From an uncultured Actinomycetes bacterium (GTDB lineage: Bacteria > Actinomycetota > Acidimicrobiia > Acidimicrobiales > Microtrichaceae): a stretch of DNA of 20,027 nucleotides. The stretch's first letter is position 1. Every line of letters starts with the position of its first letter. Of the stretch, positions 1 through 7,420 are shown piece after piece. Location: positions 1 through 20,027 of the forward strand of contig CAJBIS010000407.1 of the NCBI GenBank assembly GCA_903953195.1. Direction: 5' to 3'. The notes beneath the pieces were generated by a model that worked only from the letters and a program-made list of their open reading frames with translations, did no database searches and was not told the origin of the DNA. The position numbers were made by a program, and so were the translations under genes.

Positions 1-967
1 CGACCCGCTCCGTGGTCAGCTCGGCGAGCGTGCCCCGTCGCCATGGCGCCGACAGGTCCAGATCGCGGCCGTCGTAGGTCACGGTCGACGAACCGCACAG
101 CTCGACGGCGAGGAACTCGACGAGCTGCTCGGTGAGCTCCATGTGCACGTGGTAGTCGCCGTAGGCCTCGTAGCACTCGAGCATCGTGAACTCGGGGTTG
201 TGGCGCGTCGAGATGCCCTCGTTGCGGAACACACGGGCGATCTCGAACACGCGCTCGAAGCCGCCGACCACGAGCCGCTTGAGGTAGAGCTCCGGGGCGA
301 TCCGCAGGAACAGTTCCTGGTCGAGTGCGTTGTGGTGCGTGGCGAACGGACGAGCGAGCGCCCCGCCCGGGATCGGATGGAACACCGGGGTCTCGACCTC
401 GAGGTACCCGCGGTCCTCGAGGAACCGGCGCAGCAGCGACACCAGCCGCGAGCGGAGCACGAAGGTGTGACGCGCCTCGGGTGTCACCCACAGATCGACG
501 TAGCGCTGTCGATAGCGCGTGTCCGGGTCCTGGATGCCGTGCCACTTGTCGGGGAACGAGCGACGGGTCGGCGCCAACAGCGTCCAGTCGTCGACCCGCA
601 CCGACAGCTCGCCGCGGCGTGTCGCCATGACCTCGCCGGTCACGCCGATCCAGTCGCCGAGATTGAGCGCGCAGAACTGTTCGAACCCGGGTGTGCCCTT
701 CGCCGTCGCGAACAACTGGATGTCGCCGGTGGCGTCGCGGAGTGTGCCGAACGCGAGCTTCCCCTGGTCGCGGCGGAGCATCAGCCGACCCGCCACCGAG
801 ACCACCTCACCCGTCTCGGTACCCGGTTCGATGGCGCCGTGGCGTCCGACGACGTGGGCAACCGTCGCGTCGACCTCGTGGCGGTAGGGCTGATCGAAGT
901 CGCCGGCGCGGGCGACGTCAGGATGCTGCGGTTCGACCGGCTCGACCGGTTCGGCGGCGTCGGTCAC
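1..967 (-). CDS. lysS: Lysyl-tRNA synthetase, class II (C-terminus beyond left edge)
   Basis: Attaches lysine to tRNA-Lys in the cytoplasm. The gene reads leftward and is cut by the window edge after 322 codons, out of roughly 500 in the family. An OB-fold tRNA-anticodon domain spans about residues 52-134. It is followed by RYRQRYVDLWV (151-161), class II motif 1 around 180-200 (RGYLEVETPVFHPIPGG), and motif 2 around 239-263 (FEIARVFRNEGIS then HNPEFTMLE), the class II LysRS signature. The GTG start at 965-967 overlaps the coaX stop as GTGA, so translation is probably coupled. It follows coaX here; in M. tuberculosis lysS also lies close downstream of coaX. Motif 3 would lie outside the window. 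The first ~25 residues are Pro/Glu-rich and not conserved, so a slightly later start is possible. Confidence 0.95.
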   Translation of the reverse strand, partial: MTDAAEPVEPVEPQHPDVARAGDFDQPYRHEVDATVAHVVGRHGAIEPGTETGEVVSVAGRLMLRRDQGKLAFGTLRDATGDIQLFATAKGTPGFEQFCALNLGDWIGVTGEVMATRRGELSVRVDDWTLLAPTRRSFPDKWHGIQDPDTRYRQRYVDLWVTPEARHTFVLRSRLVSLLRRFLEDRGYLEVETPVFHPIPGGALARPFATHHNALDQELFLRIAPELYLKRLVVGGFERVFEIARVFRNEGISTRHNPEFTMLECYEAYGDYHVHMELTEQLVEFLAVELCGSSTVTYDGRDLDLSAPWRRGTLAELTTERV

Positions 968-1743
968 GACTGGTTCTTCTCCCAGATCAACCGGAGACCG
1001 TGCAACGTCAACCAGGGCTCCTCGTGCTCGATCGACTCGGTGATCGGGGTCAGGAGCCCCGCGAGACCGCCGGTCGCGATGACCGTCGACGATCCGATGA
1101 CATCCTCGATGCGCTCACACATGCCGTCCACCAGCGACGAGTAGCCGTAGAGCGCTCCCGACTGGATGGACTCGACGGTCGTCTTGCCGATCACCGAGCG
1201 CGGCTCGACCAGCTCGACGCGGCGGAGTGCGGCGGCACGGCCGAAGAGTGCGTCGAGCGAGATCTCGATGCCCGGCACGATCGCACCGCCGAGGTACTCG
1301 CCCTTGTCCGAGATCACGTCGAACGTCGTGGCCGTACCGAAGTCGACGACGATCGTCGGTCCCCCGTACAGGTCGTACGCCCCGACCGCGTTCGCGATGC
1401 GATCGGCGCCCACCTCCTTGGGGTTGTCGTACAGCACGGGCATTCCGGTCTTCACCCCGGCACCGAGCACCACCGGTTCGATGTCCAGGTACCGCTCGCA
1501 CATCCGCCGGAGCTCGAACGTGATGCTCGGCACCCCGGACGAGACGGCGATGCCGCGCACGCCGGTCCGCAGGTCGAGGTCGCGGGTCTCGAGGAGTTGA
1601 CGCAACAACAGCAGCAGTTCGTCGCTGGTGCGCTCGGCGTGCGTGGCCAGTCGCCAGTGGTCGAGCAGTTGGTGGCTCCGGTCGCCGGAGTCGTAGAGCC
1701 CCACGACGGTCTGGGTGTTGCCGGCATCGATCACGAGCAGCAC
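964..1743 (-). CDS. coaX: Type III pantothenate kinase
   Basis: Phosphorylates pantothenate to 4'-phosphopantothenate, the first committed step of CoA synthesis. The 259 residues match the family length. Visible motifs are the N-terminal phosphate loop DAGNTQTVVG (6-15), the GADRIANAVGA block (112-122) with the conserved Asp, DFGTATTFDVI (134-144), and GGAIVPGI (152-159). The start is GTG at 1741-1743, preceded by AAGGAG (1749-1754) at 5-base spacing. The 97-base gap to nadC is the largest in this operon and contains a perfect hairpin, so there may be partial termination or a processing site here. Its stop overlaps the lysS start. Together with panC upstream it covers two steps of the pantothenate/CoA route. 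Confidence 0.95.
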   Translation of the reverse strand: MLLVIDAGNTQTVVGLYDSGDRSHQLLDHWRLATHAERTSDELLLLLRQLLETRDLDLRTGVRGIAVSSGVPSITFELRRMCERYLDIEPVVLGAGVKTGMPVLYDNPKEVGADRIANAVGAYDLYGGPTIVVDFGTATTFDVISDKGEYLGGAIVPGIEISLDALFGRAAALRRVELVEPRSVIGKTTVESIQSGALYGYSSLVDGMCERIEDVIGSSTVIATGGLAGLLTPITESIEHEEPWLTLHGLRLIWEKNQS

Positions 1744-1820
1744 GCTGACTCCTTCGCGGCCAAGTGGGGTGCGTCGTCCGGTCCAGCTTGGTCGCTGGCG
1801 TCGGCTCCGGTCGAACCCGA

Positions 1821-1841
1821 ATCCGGGTCGCCCACCCGGAT
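1821..1841. other. Perfect 8-bp inverted repeat between nadC and coaX
   Basis: ATCCGGGT (1821-1828), a 5-base spacer, then ACCCGGAT (1834-1841), overlapping the nadC stop codon by one base. In the minus-strand transcript it would form a GC-rich hairpin directly after nadC. There is no U-run after it, so it is not a canonical intrinsic terminator. It may act as an mRNA processing or stability element that sets coaX-lysS expression apart from the upstream genes. Confidence 0.4.
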
Positions 1842-2746
1842 CACCCGCGCGACGGCGTGACGGGCGTGATGTCGAGGCCGATGTCGAGCACCGGTGCCGC
1901 GTTCGTCAACGCACCCGCCGAGATCATGTCGACACCGGTCGTGGCGTACTCCCCGATCGTGTCGAGCGTGATCCCGCCCGAGACCTCGAGGAGCGTCCGA
2001 CGCGTCCAGCCGGCCTGCCGCTCGTGCGCCGCCTCGACACACGCCCGGACCTCCGCTGGCGTCATGTTGTCCAGGAGAATGGCGTCGGCGCCGGCGTCGA
2101 GCGCCTCGACGCACTGGTCGAGTCGGTCGCACTCCACGTGGATCGTCCGACCCGGCCAGCGATCGCGGGCGGTGGCGACCGCGGCCGTGATCCCCAGGCC
2201 GGTCAGGTGGTTGTCCTTCAACATCAACCAGTCGGACAGGTTGCCCCGATGGTTGCGTCCGCCGCCGGCGCGCACTGCGGCCTTGGACAGCGAACGCAGT
2301 CCCGGGATCGTCTTGCGGGTGTCCCACACCCGCGCCGTGCCGCCCCCGGCAGCAGCCGCAGCAACGTACGCCGACGTGAGCGTTGCGATCCCCGACAGGA
2401 ATCCGAGGAAGTTCAGCGCGGTGCGTTCCGCGATGACGATCGGGGCGAGTTCACCGCGCACCACACCGAACGTCTCGCCGGCGGCCACCTCGGCACCCTC
2501 CCGGCACGACCAGCGCACCTCGATCGACGGGTCCACCTGGGCGAACGTCTCGGCAGCAGCCCGGGTCCCGGCGATCCGGCCCGGCCGACGGGCGACGAAT
2601 CGCGCCTCGGTGTGCCCACTCTCGATCAGGGTCGCCGTCAGGTCGCCGAGCGGCTCGAGATCCTCGGCCAGCGCCCGGGCCACGGCGTCGCGCACCACGT
2701 GTGTCGGCGGGTGCAGCCAGTCGTCGTCGTTCACGAATTCGAGCAT
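1841..2746 (-). CDS. nadC: Nicotinate-nucleotide pyrophosphorylase (quinolinate phosphoribosyltransferase)
   Basis: Converts quinolinate and PRPP to nicotinate mononucleotide, CO2 and pyrophosphate in de novo NAD synthesis. The 301 residues are slightly longer than typical (~280-290). Family blocks are all present: ERTALNFL (107-114), DTRKTIPGLR (142-151), KAAVRAGGGRNHR (155-167), LKDNH (176-180), VECD (204-207), LDNM (225-228) and EVSGGI (254-259). These supply the basic quinolinate-binding residues and the acidic PRPP/Mg residues. It starts with ATG 9 bases after the nadB stop. In M. tuberculosis this slot between coaX and panC holds panD; here nadC and nadB occupy it. Confidence 0.96.
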   Translation of the reverse strand: MLEFVNDDDWLHPPTHVVRDAVARALAEDLEPLGDLTATLIESGHTEARFVARRPGRIAGTRAAAETFAQVDPSIEVRWSCREGAEVAAGETFGVVRGELAPIVIAERTALNFLGFLSGIATLTSAYVAAAAAGGGTARVWDTRKTIPGLRSLSKAAVRAGGGRNHRGNLSDWLMLKDNHLTGLGITAAVATARDRWPGRTIHVECDRLDQCVEALDAGADAILLDNMTPAEVRACVEAAHERQAGWTRRTLLEVSGGITLDTIGEYATTGVDMISAGALTNAAPVLDIGLDITPVTPSRG

Positions 2747-2755
2747 GACACCGAC

Positions 2756-4384
2756 TCAGGCGGTCGCGCCGGACCCGCCGATGATCCACCGGTGCCGCAG
2801 GGTGTCGTCGGGCTCCGGGAAGTCGCTCCGGGCGTGCGTCCCGCGGGACTCCACGCGCGCCAGCGCCGCGGCGACGAGCGCGGTCCCCACGGTGTGCAGA
2901 TTGCGGACCTCGGCCACGGCCGGTGCGTCGAACGGACCTGCGGACCGCAGCTCGACGCCCAGTTGGTCGAGGGCGACCCGCGCCTCGTCGAGCCCCTCGC
3001 CCGAACGACTCACTCCGGCGTGGATCGACATCGTGTGCTGCAGCCGGTCGCGCAGCGCGTCGAGCGCGGATGACGACTCCGGGGCGGGCGCCTCCCCGCT
3101 CGGCGTCGCGTCGGTGACGTCCACCTCGAGGGGCAGACCGGGGATCTCGAGCGACTCCGGGGCGGGCGGTCCGTCCGGGAACCCGAGCACCGAGCGCATC
3201 GCGCCGGTGCGTTCGGGACCGTCGATCCCGGCGGCGATGGACTCGACCGCCCGAGGACCGAACACCATGCCTTCGAGCAGCGAGTTCGATGCCAGTCGAT
3301 TGGCGCCGTTCACGCCCGTGCACGCCACCTCCCCCGCGGCCCACAGGCCGGGCATCGTCGTCGCCCCCCGCAGGTCGGTGGCGATCCCGCCGCACTGGTG
3401 GTGCGCCGCCGGGGCGACCGGGAGCCACTCGCGACTCGGATCGAGTCCGGCGCGCTGCAGGTCGGTGTGAATCGTCGGGAACCGCTCGGCGAAGTGGTCG
3501 AGTCCGGTGGCGTCCAACCAGACGTGCTCGCTCGAATCCGCGAGCATCCGGTCGAGGATCGCCCGCGACACCACGTCCCGCGGGAGGAGTTCGTCGACGA
3601 ATCGTTCGCCGTGGATGTCGCGGAGCAGCGCACCGTGCCCCCGGAGTGCCTCCGACAGGAGCGGCCGCGGCATGGCGGCGAGTGCGAGGGCGGTCGGGTG
3701 GAACTGGAAGAACTCCGCGTCGGCGACGGCGACATCGGCGCGCAGGGCCATGGCCAGGCCATCGCCGGTGGCCTCACGGGGGTTCGTCGTCACCGCGAAC
3801 ATCTGGCCGGCGCCACCCGTGGCCAGCAGGACGTTGCGGGCGCGCACCGGGTTCGTCCCGCCCGCTCCCGTGGCCAGGACGCCGACGCAGCGACCGTCCT
3901 CGACGAGCAGATCGAGCGCGAACGCGTGTTCGTAGATCGCGACCGCGGTGCGGCGGACGGCCAGGACCAGTGCCCGTTCCACCTCGGCACCCGTGGCGAC
4001 GCCGGCGTGCACGACCCGCGCCACGGAGTGACCTCCCTCGCGTGCCAGGTCGAGTTCACCGCGCTCGTCGCGGTCGAACTCGGCGCCGAGTGCGATCAGG
4101 TCCTCGACGCGTCGCGGCCCCTCGTCGACGAGCACCCGCACGGCATCGAGGTCGCACAGTCCCGCCCCTGCGGCCAGCGTGTCGGCCAGGTGCAGATCGA
4201 TCTCCTCGGGATCACGCGACAGCGCCGCCGCCACCCCGCCCTGGGCCCAGCGCGTCGTCGCCTGATCGAGTGAACCCTTCGTGAGCACACCCGTCGCCAT
4301 GTCGTGCTCGGTCGCGGCGCGCACCGCGGCCGAGAGTCCTGCGACGCCACTGCCGAGGACGAGCAGGTCGAGTTCATCGCTCAC
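2756..4384 (-). CDS. nadB: L-aspartate oxidase
   Basis: FAD enzyme that oxidises L-aspartate to iminoaspartate, the first step of de novo NAD synthesis. The 542 residues are of normal length. The N-terminal dinucleotide-binding motif is LVLGSGVAGLSAA (8-20). Further family signatures are TTRWAQGGVAAAL (43-55), GGHSVARVVHAG (117-128), FFQFHPTAL (225-233), LLPRDVVSRAI with the active-site Arg region (266-276), HHQCGGI (328-334), and GANRLASNSLLEGMVFG (360-376). The C-terminal helical domain of succinate dehydrogenase/fumarate reductase flavoproteins follows. The GTG start at 4382-4384 overlaps the panC stop as GTGA. Its usual partner nadA (quinolinate synthase) is not in the window. Confidence 0.96.
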   Translation of the reverse strand: MSDELDLLVLGSGVAGLSAAVRAATEHDMATGVLTKGSLDQATTRWAQGGVAAALSRDPEEIDLHLADTLAAGAGLCDLDAVRVLVDEGPRRVEDLIALGAEFDRDERGELDLAREGGHSVARVVHAGVATGAEVERALVLAVRRTAVAIYEHAFALDLLVEDGRCVGVLATGAGGTNPVRARNVLLATGGAGQMFAVTTNPREATGDGLAMALRADVAVADAEFFQFHPTALALAAMPRPLLSEALRGHGALLRDIHGERFVDELLPRDVVSRAILDRMLADSSEHVWLDATGLDHFAERFPTIHTDLQRAGLDPSREWLPVAPAAHHQCGGIATDLRGATTMPGLWAAGEVACTGVNGANRLASNSLLEGMVFGPRAVESIAAGIDGPERTGAMRSVLGFPDGPPAPESLEIPGLPLEVDVTDATPSGEAPAPESSSALDALRDRLQHTMSIHAGVSRSGEGLDEARVALDQLGVELRSAGPFDAPAVAEVRNLHTVGTALVAAALARVESRGTHARSDFPEPDDTLRHRWIIGGSGATA

Positions 4385-5247
4385 GCGTTGCCTCCGGGAT
4401 CGAGCACCGACACGTTGTCGAGCAGGCGGGTGGAACCGAATCGAGCGGCGATCACCAGGCGACTGGCGTCGGTCACGACGCCCGGCTCGAGGGTGACCGA
4501 GTCGACGACCTCGGCGTACTCGAGCTCGGCGATCGTCGACTCGGCGATCACGTCGGTCATGGTCGTGCGCAAGCGCACCGCCGACCGATCACCGCCCAGG
4601 TACGCCGCCGACGCTGCGGCCAGCGCCCGGTGCAGAACCGGGGCCTCGGCACGCTCGCTCGGGCTCAGATACGCGTTGCGGCTCGACATCGCCACACCGT
4701 CGGGTTCACGAACCGTCGGACATGCGACGACGGCGACCGGGAACGAGAGATCACGGACCATCCGCCGAATGATGGTGAGCTGCTGGAAGTCCTTCTCACC
4801 GAAGTACGCCGAACACGGACCGAGGACGTTGAACAGCTTCGCCACGACGGTGCACACGCCGTCGAAGTGCGTGGGCCGGGCGGCACCCTCGAGCGAGCCC
4901 GACAGCGCCGGCACGGCCACGCTGGTGAGGACGCGATCGCGACCCTCGGGGTACATCTCGGCCTCGGACGGCGCGAACACCGTCGTGGCGCCGTGATCGG
5001 CCGCGAGCGCGGCGTCGCCGTCGAGGTCACGCGGATAGACCTCGAGGTCCTCGTGTGCGGCGAACTGCAACGGGTTCACGAACACCGTCACGACGACCTC
5101 GTCGCTGCCCGCCGCCGCCCGGTCGATCAACGACGCGTGACCGGCGTGCAGCGCCCCCATCGTCGGGACGGCACCGACGGCCCGGCCCGATGCACGGGCG
5201 GCGTCGAGCGCGTCGCGGAGCTCGGTGATCGTCCGCAGGATCCGCAC
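4381..5247 (-). CDS. panC: Pantothenate synthetase (pantoate--beta-alanine ligase)
   Basis: Joins pantoate and beta-alanine with ATP to form pantothenate. The GTG at 5245-5247 gives 288 residues, the normal family length, and lies 11 bases after the DUF2520 stop. The open frame extends further upstream, but that part is Arg-rich out-of-frame translation of the neighbour. Motifs: PTMGALHAGH with the HxGH nucleotide-binding signature (28-37), FVNPLQF (56-62), FAPSEAEMYPEG (91-102), RPTHFDGVCTVVAKLFN (124-140), YFGEKDFQQL (148-157), and the KMSKS-like MSSRNAYLS (187-195). Its aspartate-derived substrate beta-alanine would need PanD or another source outside the window. It is translationally coupled to nadB. 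Confidence 0.95.
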   Translation of the reverse strand: MRILRTITELRDALDAARASGRAVGAVPTMGALHAGHASLIDRAAAGSDEVVVTVFVNPLQFAAHEDLEVYPRDLDGDAALAADHGATTVFAPSEAEMYPEGRDRVLTSVAVPALSGSLEGAARPTHFDGVCTVVAKLFNVLGPCSAYFGEKDFQQLTIIRRMVRDLSFPVAVVACPTVREPDGVAMSSRNAYLSPSERAEAPVLHRALAAASAAYLGGDRSAVRLRTTMTDVIAESTIAELEYAEVVDSVTLEPGVVTDASRLVIAARFGSTRLLDNVSVLDPGGNA

Positions 5248-5258
5248 GGCGACGGAGC

Positions 5259-6050
5259 CTACGACCCGACGACCAGGTCCGTCGGGACGGAACGGTCCAC
5301 GAGTCGCGCCGCCGCCTCGACGAGCGCCAGATACGCGGGGCGCTCCGCATCGGGGATCGACCGGACGTGGGCTCGGACCGTGTCCCAGTCGCCGCGGGCC
5401 ACTGGCCCCGTGAGGGACGCGGCCGCTCCGCTGCGCGCCACGTTGTCGAGCGTTCCCACGATCAGGTCGAGATACGCCTCGAACGGGACACCGGCCTCGT
5501 CGGCCAGACGCTCCACCTGCCCGAGCAGCGCCACCAGATGGTTCGACGCGACCGCTGCGGCAGCGTGGTAGGCGACGCGCTGCTCGTCGCTCACCGACAC
5601 GGCCCGTCCGGCGAGCGCCCCGACGAGCTCCCGCGCCGCCGGCTCGCCGGCGACGGCGTCGCCCGCGATCGCGAACCACGCACCGTGCAGACGGCCGGCG
5701 CCCACCTCCGGGTCCGGGAGCGAGACCAGCGGGTGGATCGAGGCCACGCGCTCGTGCGGGGCGAGCACGTCGAGGCCGAGTGAACCGGCGCAGTGCGCCA
5801 GCACCGCCGGACCGGGCCGGACACGGGACGCGACCCGGCCGACGACGCCATCGGGAACCGCGAGCAGGACGATGTCGACACCGACTGCCGCGTCGTCCAC
5901 CTCACTCGATCGGCCGGCCAGCATCTCCACGCGCCAGCCGGCTGCGGTGAGGGCCCCGGCGAAACTCCCTCCGGCCCGGCCGGTGCCGACGATCCGGATC
6001 GCCCGCGTCGGTGGGGAACCCGGCGAGCTCGATGCGTCGGGCGCGGTCAC
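5259..6050 (-). CDS. DUF2520 Rossmann-fold protein (COG5495 type; PanE/6PGDH-like)
   Basis: Predicted NAD(P)-binding oxidoreductase-like protein of 263 residues. The N-terminal Rossmann motif is RIVGTGRAGGSFAGAL (19-34), followed by LLAVPDGVV (62-70), HCAGSLG (86-92) and SIHPL (104-108). The C-terminal DUF2520 helical domain has YHAAAAVASNHLVAL (161-175) and LTGPVARGD (213-221), both characteristic of this family. I chose GTG at 6048-6050, 10 bases after the folK stop; starting further upstream would overlap folK and add unconserved residues. The homologue in M. tuberculosis (Rv3603c) also sits just upstream of panC. The fold resembles ketopantoate reductase, so a role in pantoate supply is a fair inference, not shown by sequence. 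Confidence 0.85.
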   Translation of the reverse strand: MTAPDASSSPGSPPTRAIRIVGTGRAGGSFAGALTAAGWRVEMLAGRSSEVDDAAVGVDIVLLAVPDGVVGRVASRVRPGPAVLAHCAGSLGLDVLAPHERVASIHPLVSLPDPEVGAGRLHGAWFAIAGDAVAGEPAARELVGALAGRAVSVSDEQRVAYHAAAAVASNHLVALLGQVERLADEAGVPFEAYLDLIVGTLDNVARSGAAASLTGPVARGDWDTVRAHVRSIPDAERPAYLALVEAAARLVDRSVPTDLVVGS

Positions 6051-6060
6051 GGAAACCTGC

Positions 6061-6531
6061 TCAGCTGACCCCGGGGTCGACACGACGGATCGAACCCTCG
6101 GCGAGTTGCAGGTCACGTTCGCTCACCAGGGTCGGCGCCAGGTCGCGGAGCGGTGCGAGCACGAACCGGCGCTCCATCCAGCGAGGATGCGGCAGCGTGA
6201 GGGTCGGGTCGTCGCTCTCCACCCCGTCGACCCAGATGATGTCGATGTCGAGGGTGCGCGGGCCCCACCGTTCATCACGCACCCGTTCGGCGTTGGCCTC
6301 GATGCGGTGGCAGATCGACAGCAGGTCCTTGGGCTCGATCGGCGTCGACAGCTCGACGATCAGGTTCAGGAACGGACCCTGCTCGGGGCCACCGACCGGA
6401 TCGGTCTCGTAGGTCGGCGACACCGCGACGACGTCGGGGAGCGTGTCGATGGCCTGCCGCAGGTGCGACTCGCGATCACCGACGTTCGAGCCGAGCGACA
6501 GGTAGACGGTGCGCGGCGCCTCAGCGGTCAC
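6061..6531 (-). CDS. folK: 2-amino-4-hydroxy-6-hydroxymethyldihydropteridine pyrophosphokinase
   Basis: Transfers pyrophosphate from ATP to 6-hydroxymethyl-7,8-dihydropterin, feeding FolP. The 156 residues are typical. Motifs are YLSLGSNVGDR (10-20), the FLNLIVEL block (54-61), the HPPK signature RWGPRTLDIDII (88-99) with the two Mg-binding Asp residues, and LPHPRWMERRFVLAPL (113-128). The GTG start at 6529-6531 overlaps the folB stop as GTGA. FolB and FolK catalyse consecutive steps. Confidence 0.96.
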   Translation of the reverse strand: MTAEAPRTVYLSLGSNVGDRESHLRQAIDTLPDVVAVSPTYETDPVGGPEQGPFLNLIVELSTPIEPKDLLSICHRIEANAERVRDERWGPRTLDIDIIWVDGVESDDPTLTLPHPRWMERRFVLAPLRDLAPTLVSERDLQLAEGSIRRVDPGVS

Positions 6532-6908
6532 CGGGACCGCCGCCGGACACGCACGCCGGAGGTCGCGAGGTCCTGGGCGACGGGTGGACGCAGCTTGCGG
6601 ACGGCGACCTCGACCGCGTCGATGCGACGGTCGGCTCCGAGCACGCCGGCGGCGATTCGGTCGGCGAGTCGCTCGAGGAGCAACGGTGCATCGCCGACGA
6701 CGACCGCCTCGATCAGATCGCAGACCGCGCCGTAGTCGACCGTGTCATCGAGGGCGTCGGACTCACCGGCCGCCGTGAGGTCCACGTCGATGTCGAGATC
6801 GATCTCGATCGGCTGCGCACGGTCACGTTCCTCGGGGAGCACGCCGACGATCGCCGACAGGCGGAGTCCCCGGAGCTCGATGCGGTCACTCGTCATGCGT
6901 TCGCTCAC
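6528..6908 (-). CDS. folB: Dihydroneopterin aldolase
   Basis: Cleaves dihydroneopterin to 6-hydroxymethyldihydropterin and glycolaldehyde. It shows the family pattern RIELRGLRL (9-17), an acidic PEER (25-28) near the substrate-binding Glu, DTVDYGAV (55-62), LLLERLADRIA (76-86), and VRKLRPPV with the catalytic-type Lys (103-110). The GTG at 6906-6908 overlaps the upstream stop as GTGA, like other junctions here, and gives 126 residues. The ATG at 6894-6896 would give 122 residues beginning at the family's usual first residues and is an equally good choice; neither has a clear ribosome binding site. Confidence 0.92.
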   Translation of the reverse strand: MSERMTSDRIELRGLRLSAIVGVLPEERDRAQPIEIDLDIDVDLTAAGESDALDDTVDYGAVCDLIEAVVVGDAPLLLERLADRIAAGVLGADRRIDAVEVAVRKLRPPVAQDLATSGVRVRRRSR

Positions 6909-7408
6909 TGGGGGATGCGCATCGACTCGCCGACGATGGCCCGTCCCTCGGCGCCGAGCTGGCGGCCGGTGAGTTGCTCGATCAGCGAGATCGCCCGGGG
7001 CGGCTCGGGCACCATCTGACTCCAGACGAGGTAGCCGGCCAGGAACCCGCACAGACGAACCGAGAGCTCATCCTGATGGATGATCAGCTTCTGGTTGTCG
7101 ACCAGCAGGCGGCGCAGCTCGGTGTACGACGACTGCAGGAAGCGACCGTGTTCCTCGGTGGTGGGGAACGGCCAGTGGCGCCACGAGACGCCGAGCTCGT
7201 CGTAGTTGTGCAGGTTGTGCGGAGCACTCGACAGCGAGATCACCTGATCGAAGCCCTGCTCCCGGATCCAGATGATCTCCTCCTGGCGGCGCACCTTCCG
7301 GTGGTTCTGACCGAACCCGCCCGGGCGCTCGCAGACGGCCAGACGGTCCTGAATGATCCAGTGGAAGTGTCGGGGCTCGATCCCCTGCGCCCACTTGCCC
7401 TTGGCCAT
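6905..7408 (-). CDS. Dual-specificity-phosphatase-like protein with lost catalytic Cys
   Basis: 167 residues of unknown function between folP and folB. The layout resembles small dual-specificity phosphatases: an N-terminal HFHWIIQDRLAVCERPG segment (14-30), EEIIWIREQGFDQVISLSS (43-61), HWPFPTTEEH (78-87), then strand-loop-helix KLIIHQDELSVRLCGFLAGY (107-126). The usual P-loop is HCxxGxxR. Here it reads HQDELSVR (111-118), so His and Arg remain but the nucleophilic Cys is Gln and the Gly is Leu. The general-acid Asp region is also not obvious. If the fold is right, it is probably a catalytically dead binding protein. The ATG start has AAGGTG about 7 bases upstream and lies 12 bases after the folP stop. 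The assignment rests on motif pattern only. Confidence 0.7.
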   Translation of the reverse strand: MAKGKWAQGIEPRHFHWIIQDRLAVCERPGGFGQNHRKVRRQEEIIWIREQGFDQVISLSSAPHNLHNYDELGVSWRHWPFPTTEEHGRFLQSSYTELRRLLVDNQKLIIHQDELSVRLCGFLAGYLVWSQMVPEPPRAISLIEQLTGRQLGAEGRAIVGESMRIPQ

Positions 7409-7420
7409 CTCGTCACCTTC

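Noticed and set aside
143..1144. Plus-strand open frame across lysS and coaX
   Set aside because: The opposite strand has the intact class II LysRS and CoaX motifs; this frame is low-complexity Arg/Glu/His sequence without family signs.
1764..3470. Long plus-strand open frame of 568 codons opposite nadC and nadB
   Set aside because: It is Arg/Ser/Pro-rich with no recognisable motifs, and the opposite strand encodes two full, motif-complete enzymes. Long antisense frames are expected at this GC content.
5248..5679. Upstream extension of panC
   Set aside because: The added residues are Arg/Gly-rich and overlap the DUF2520 gene in another frame. The GTG at 5247 gives the normal PanC length and N-terminus.
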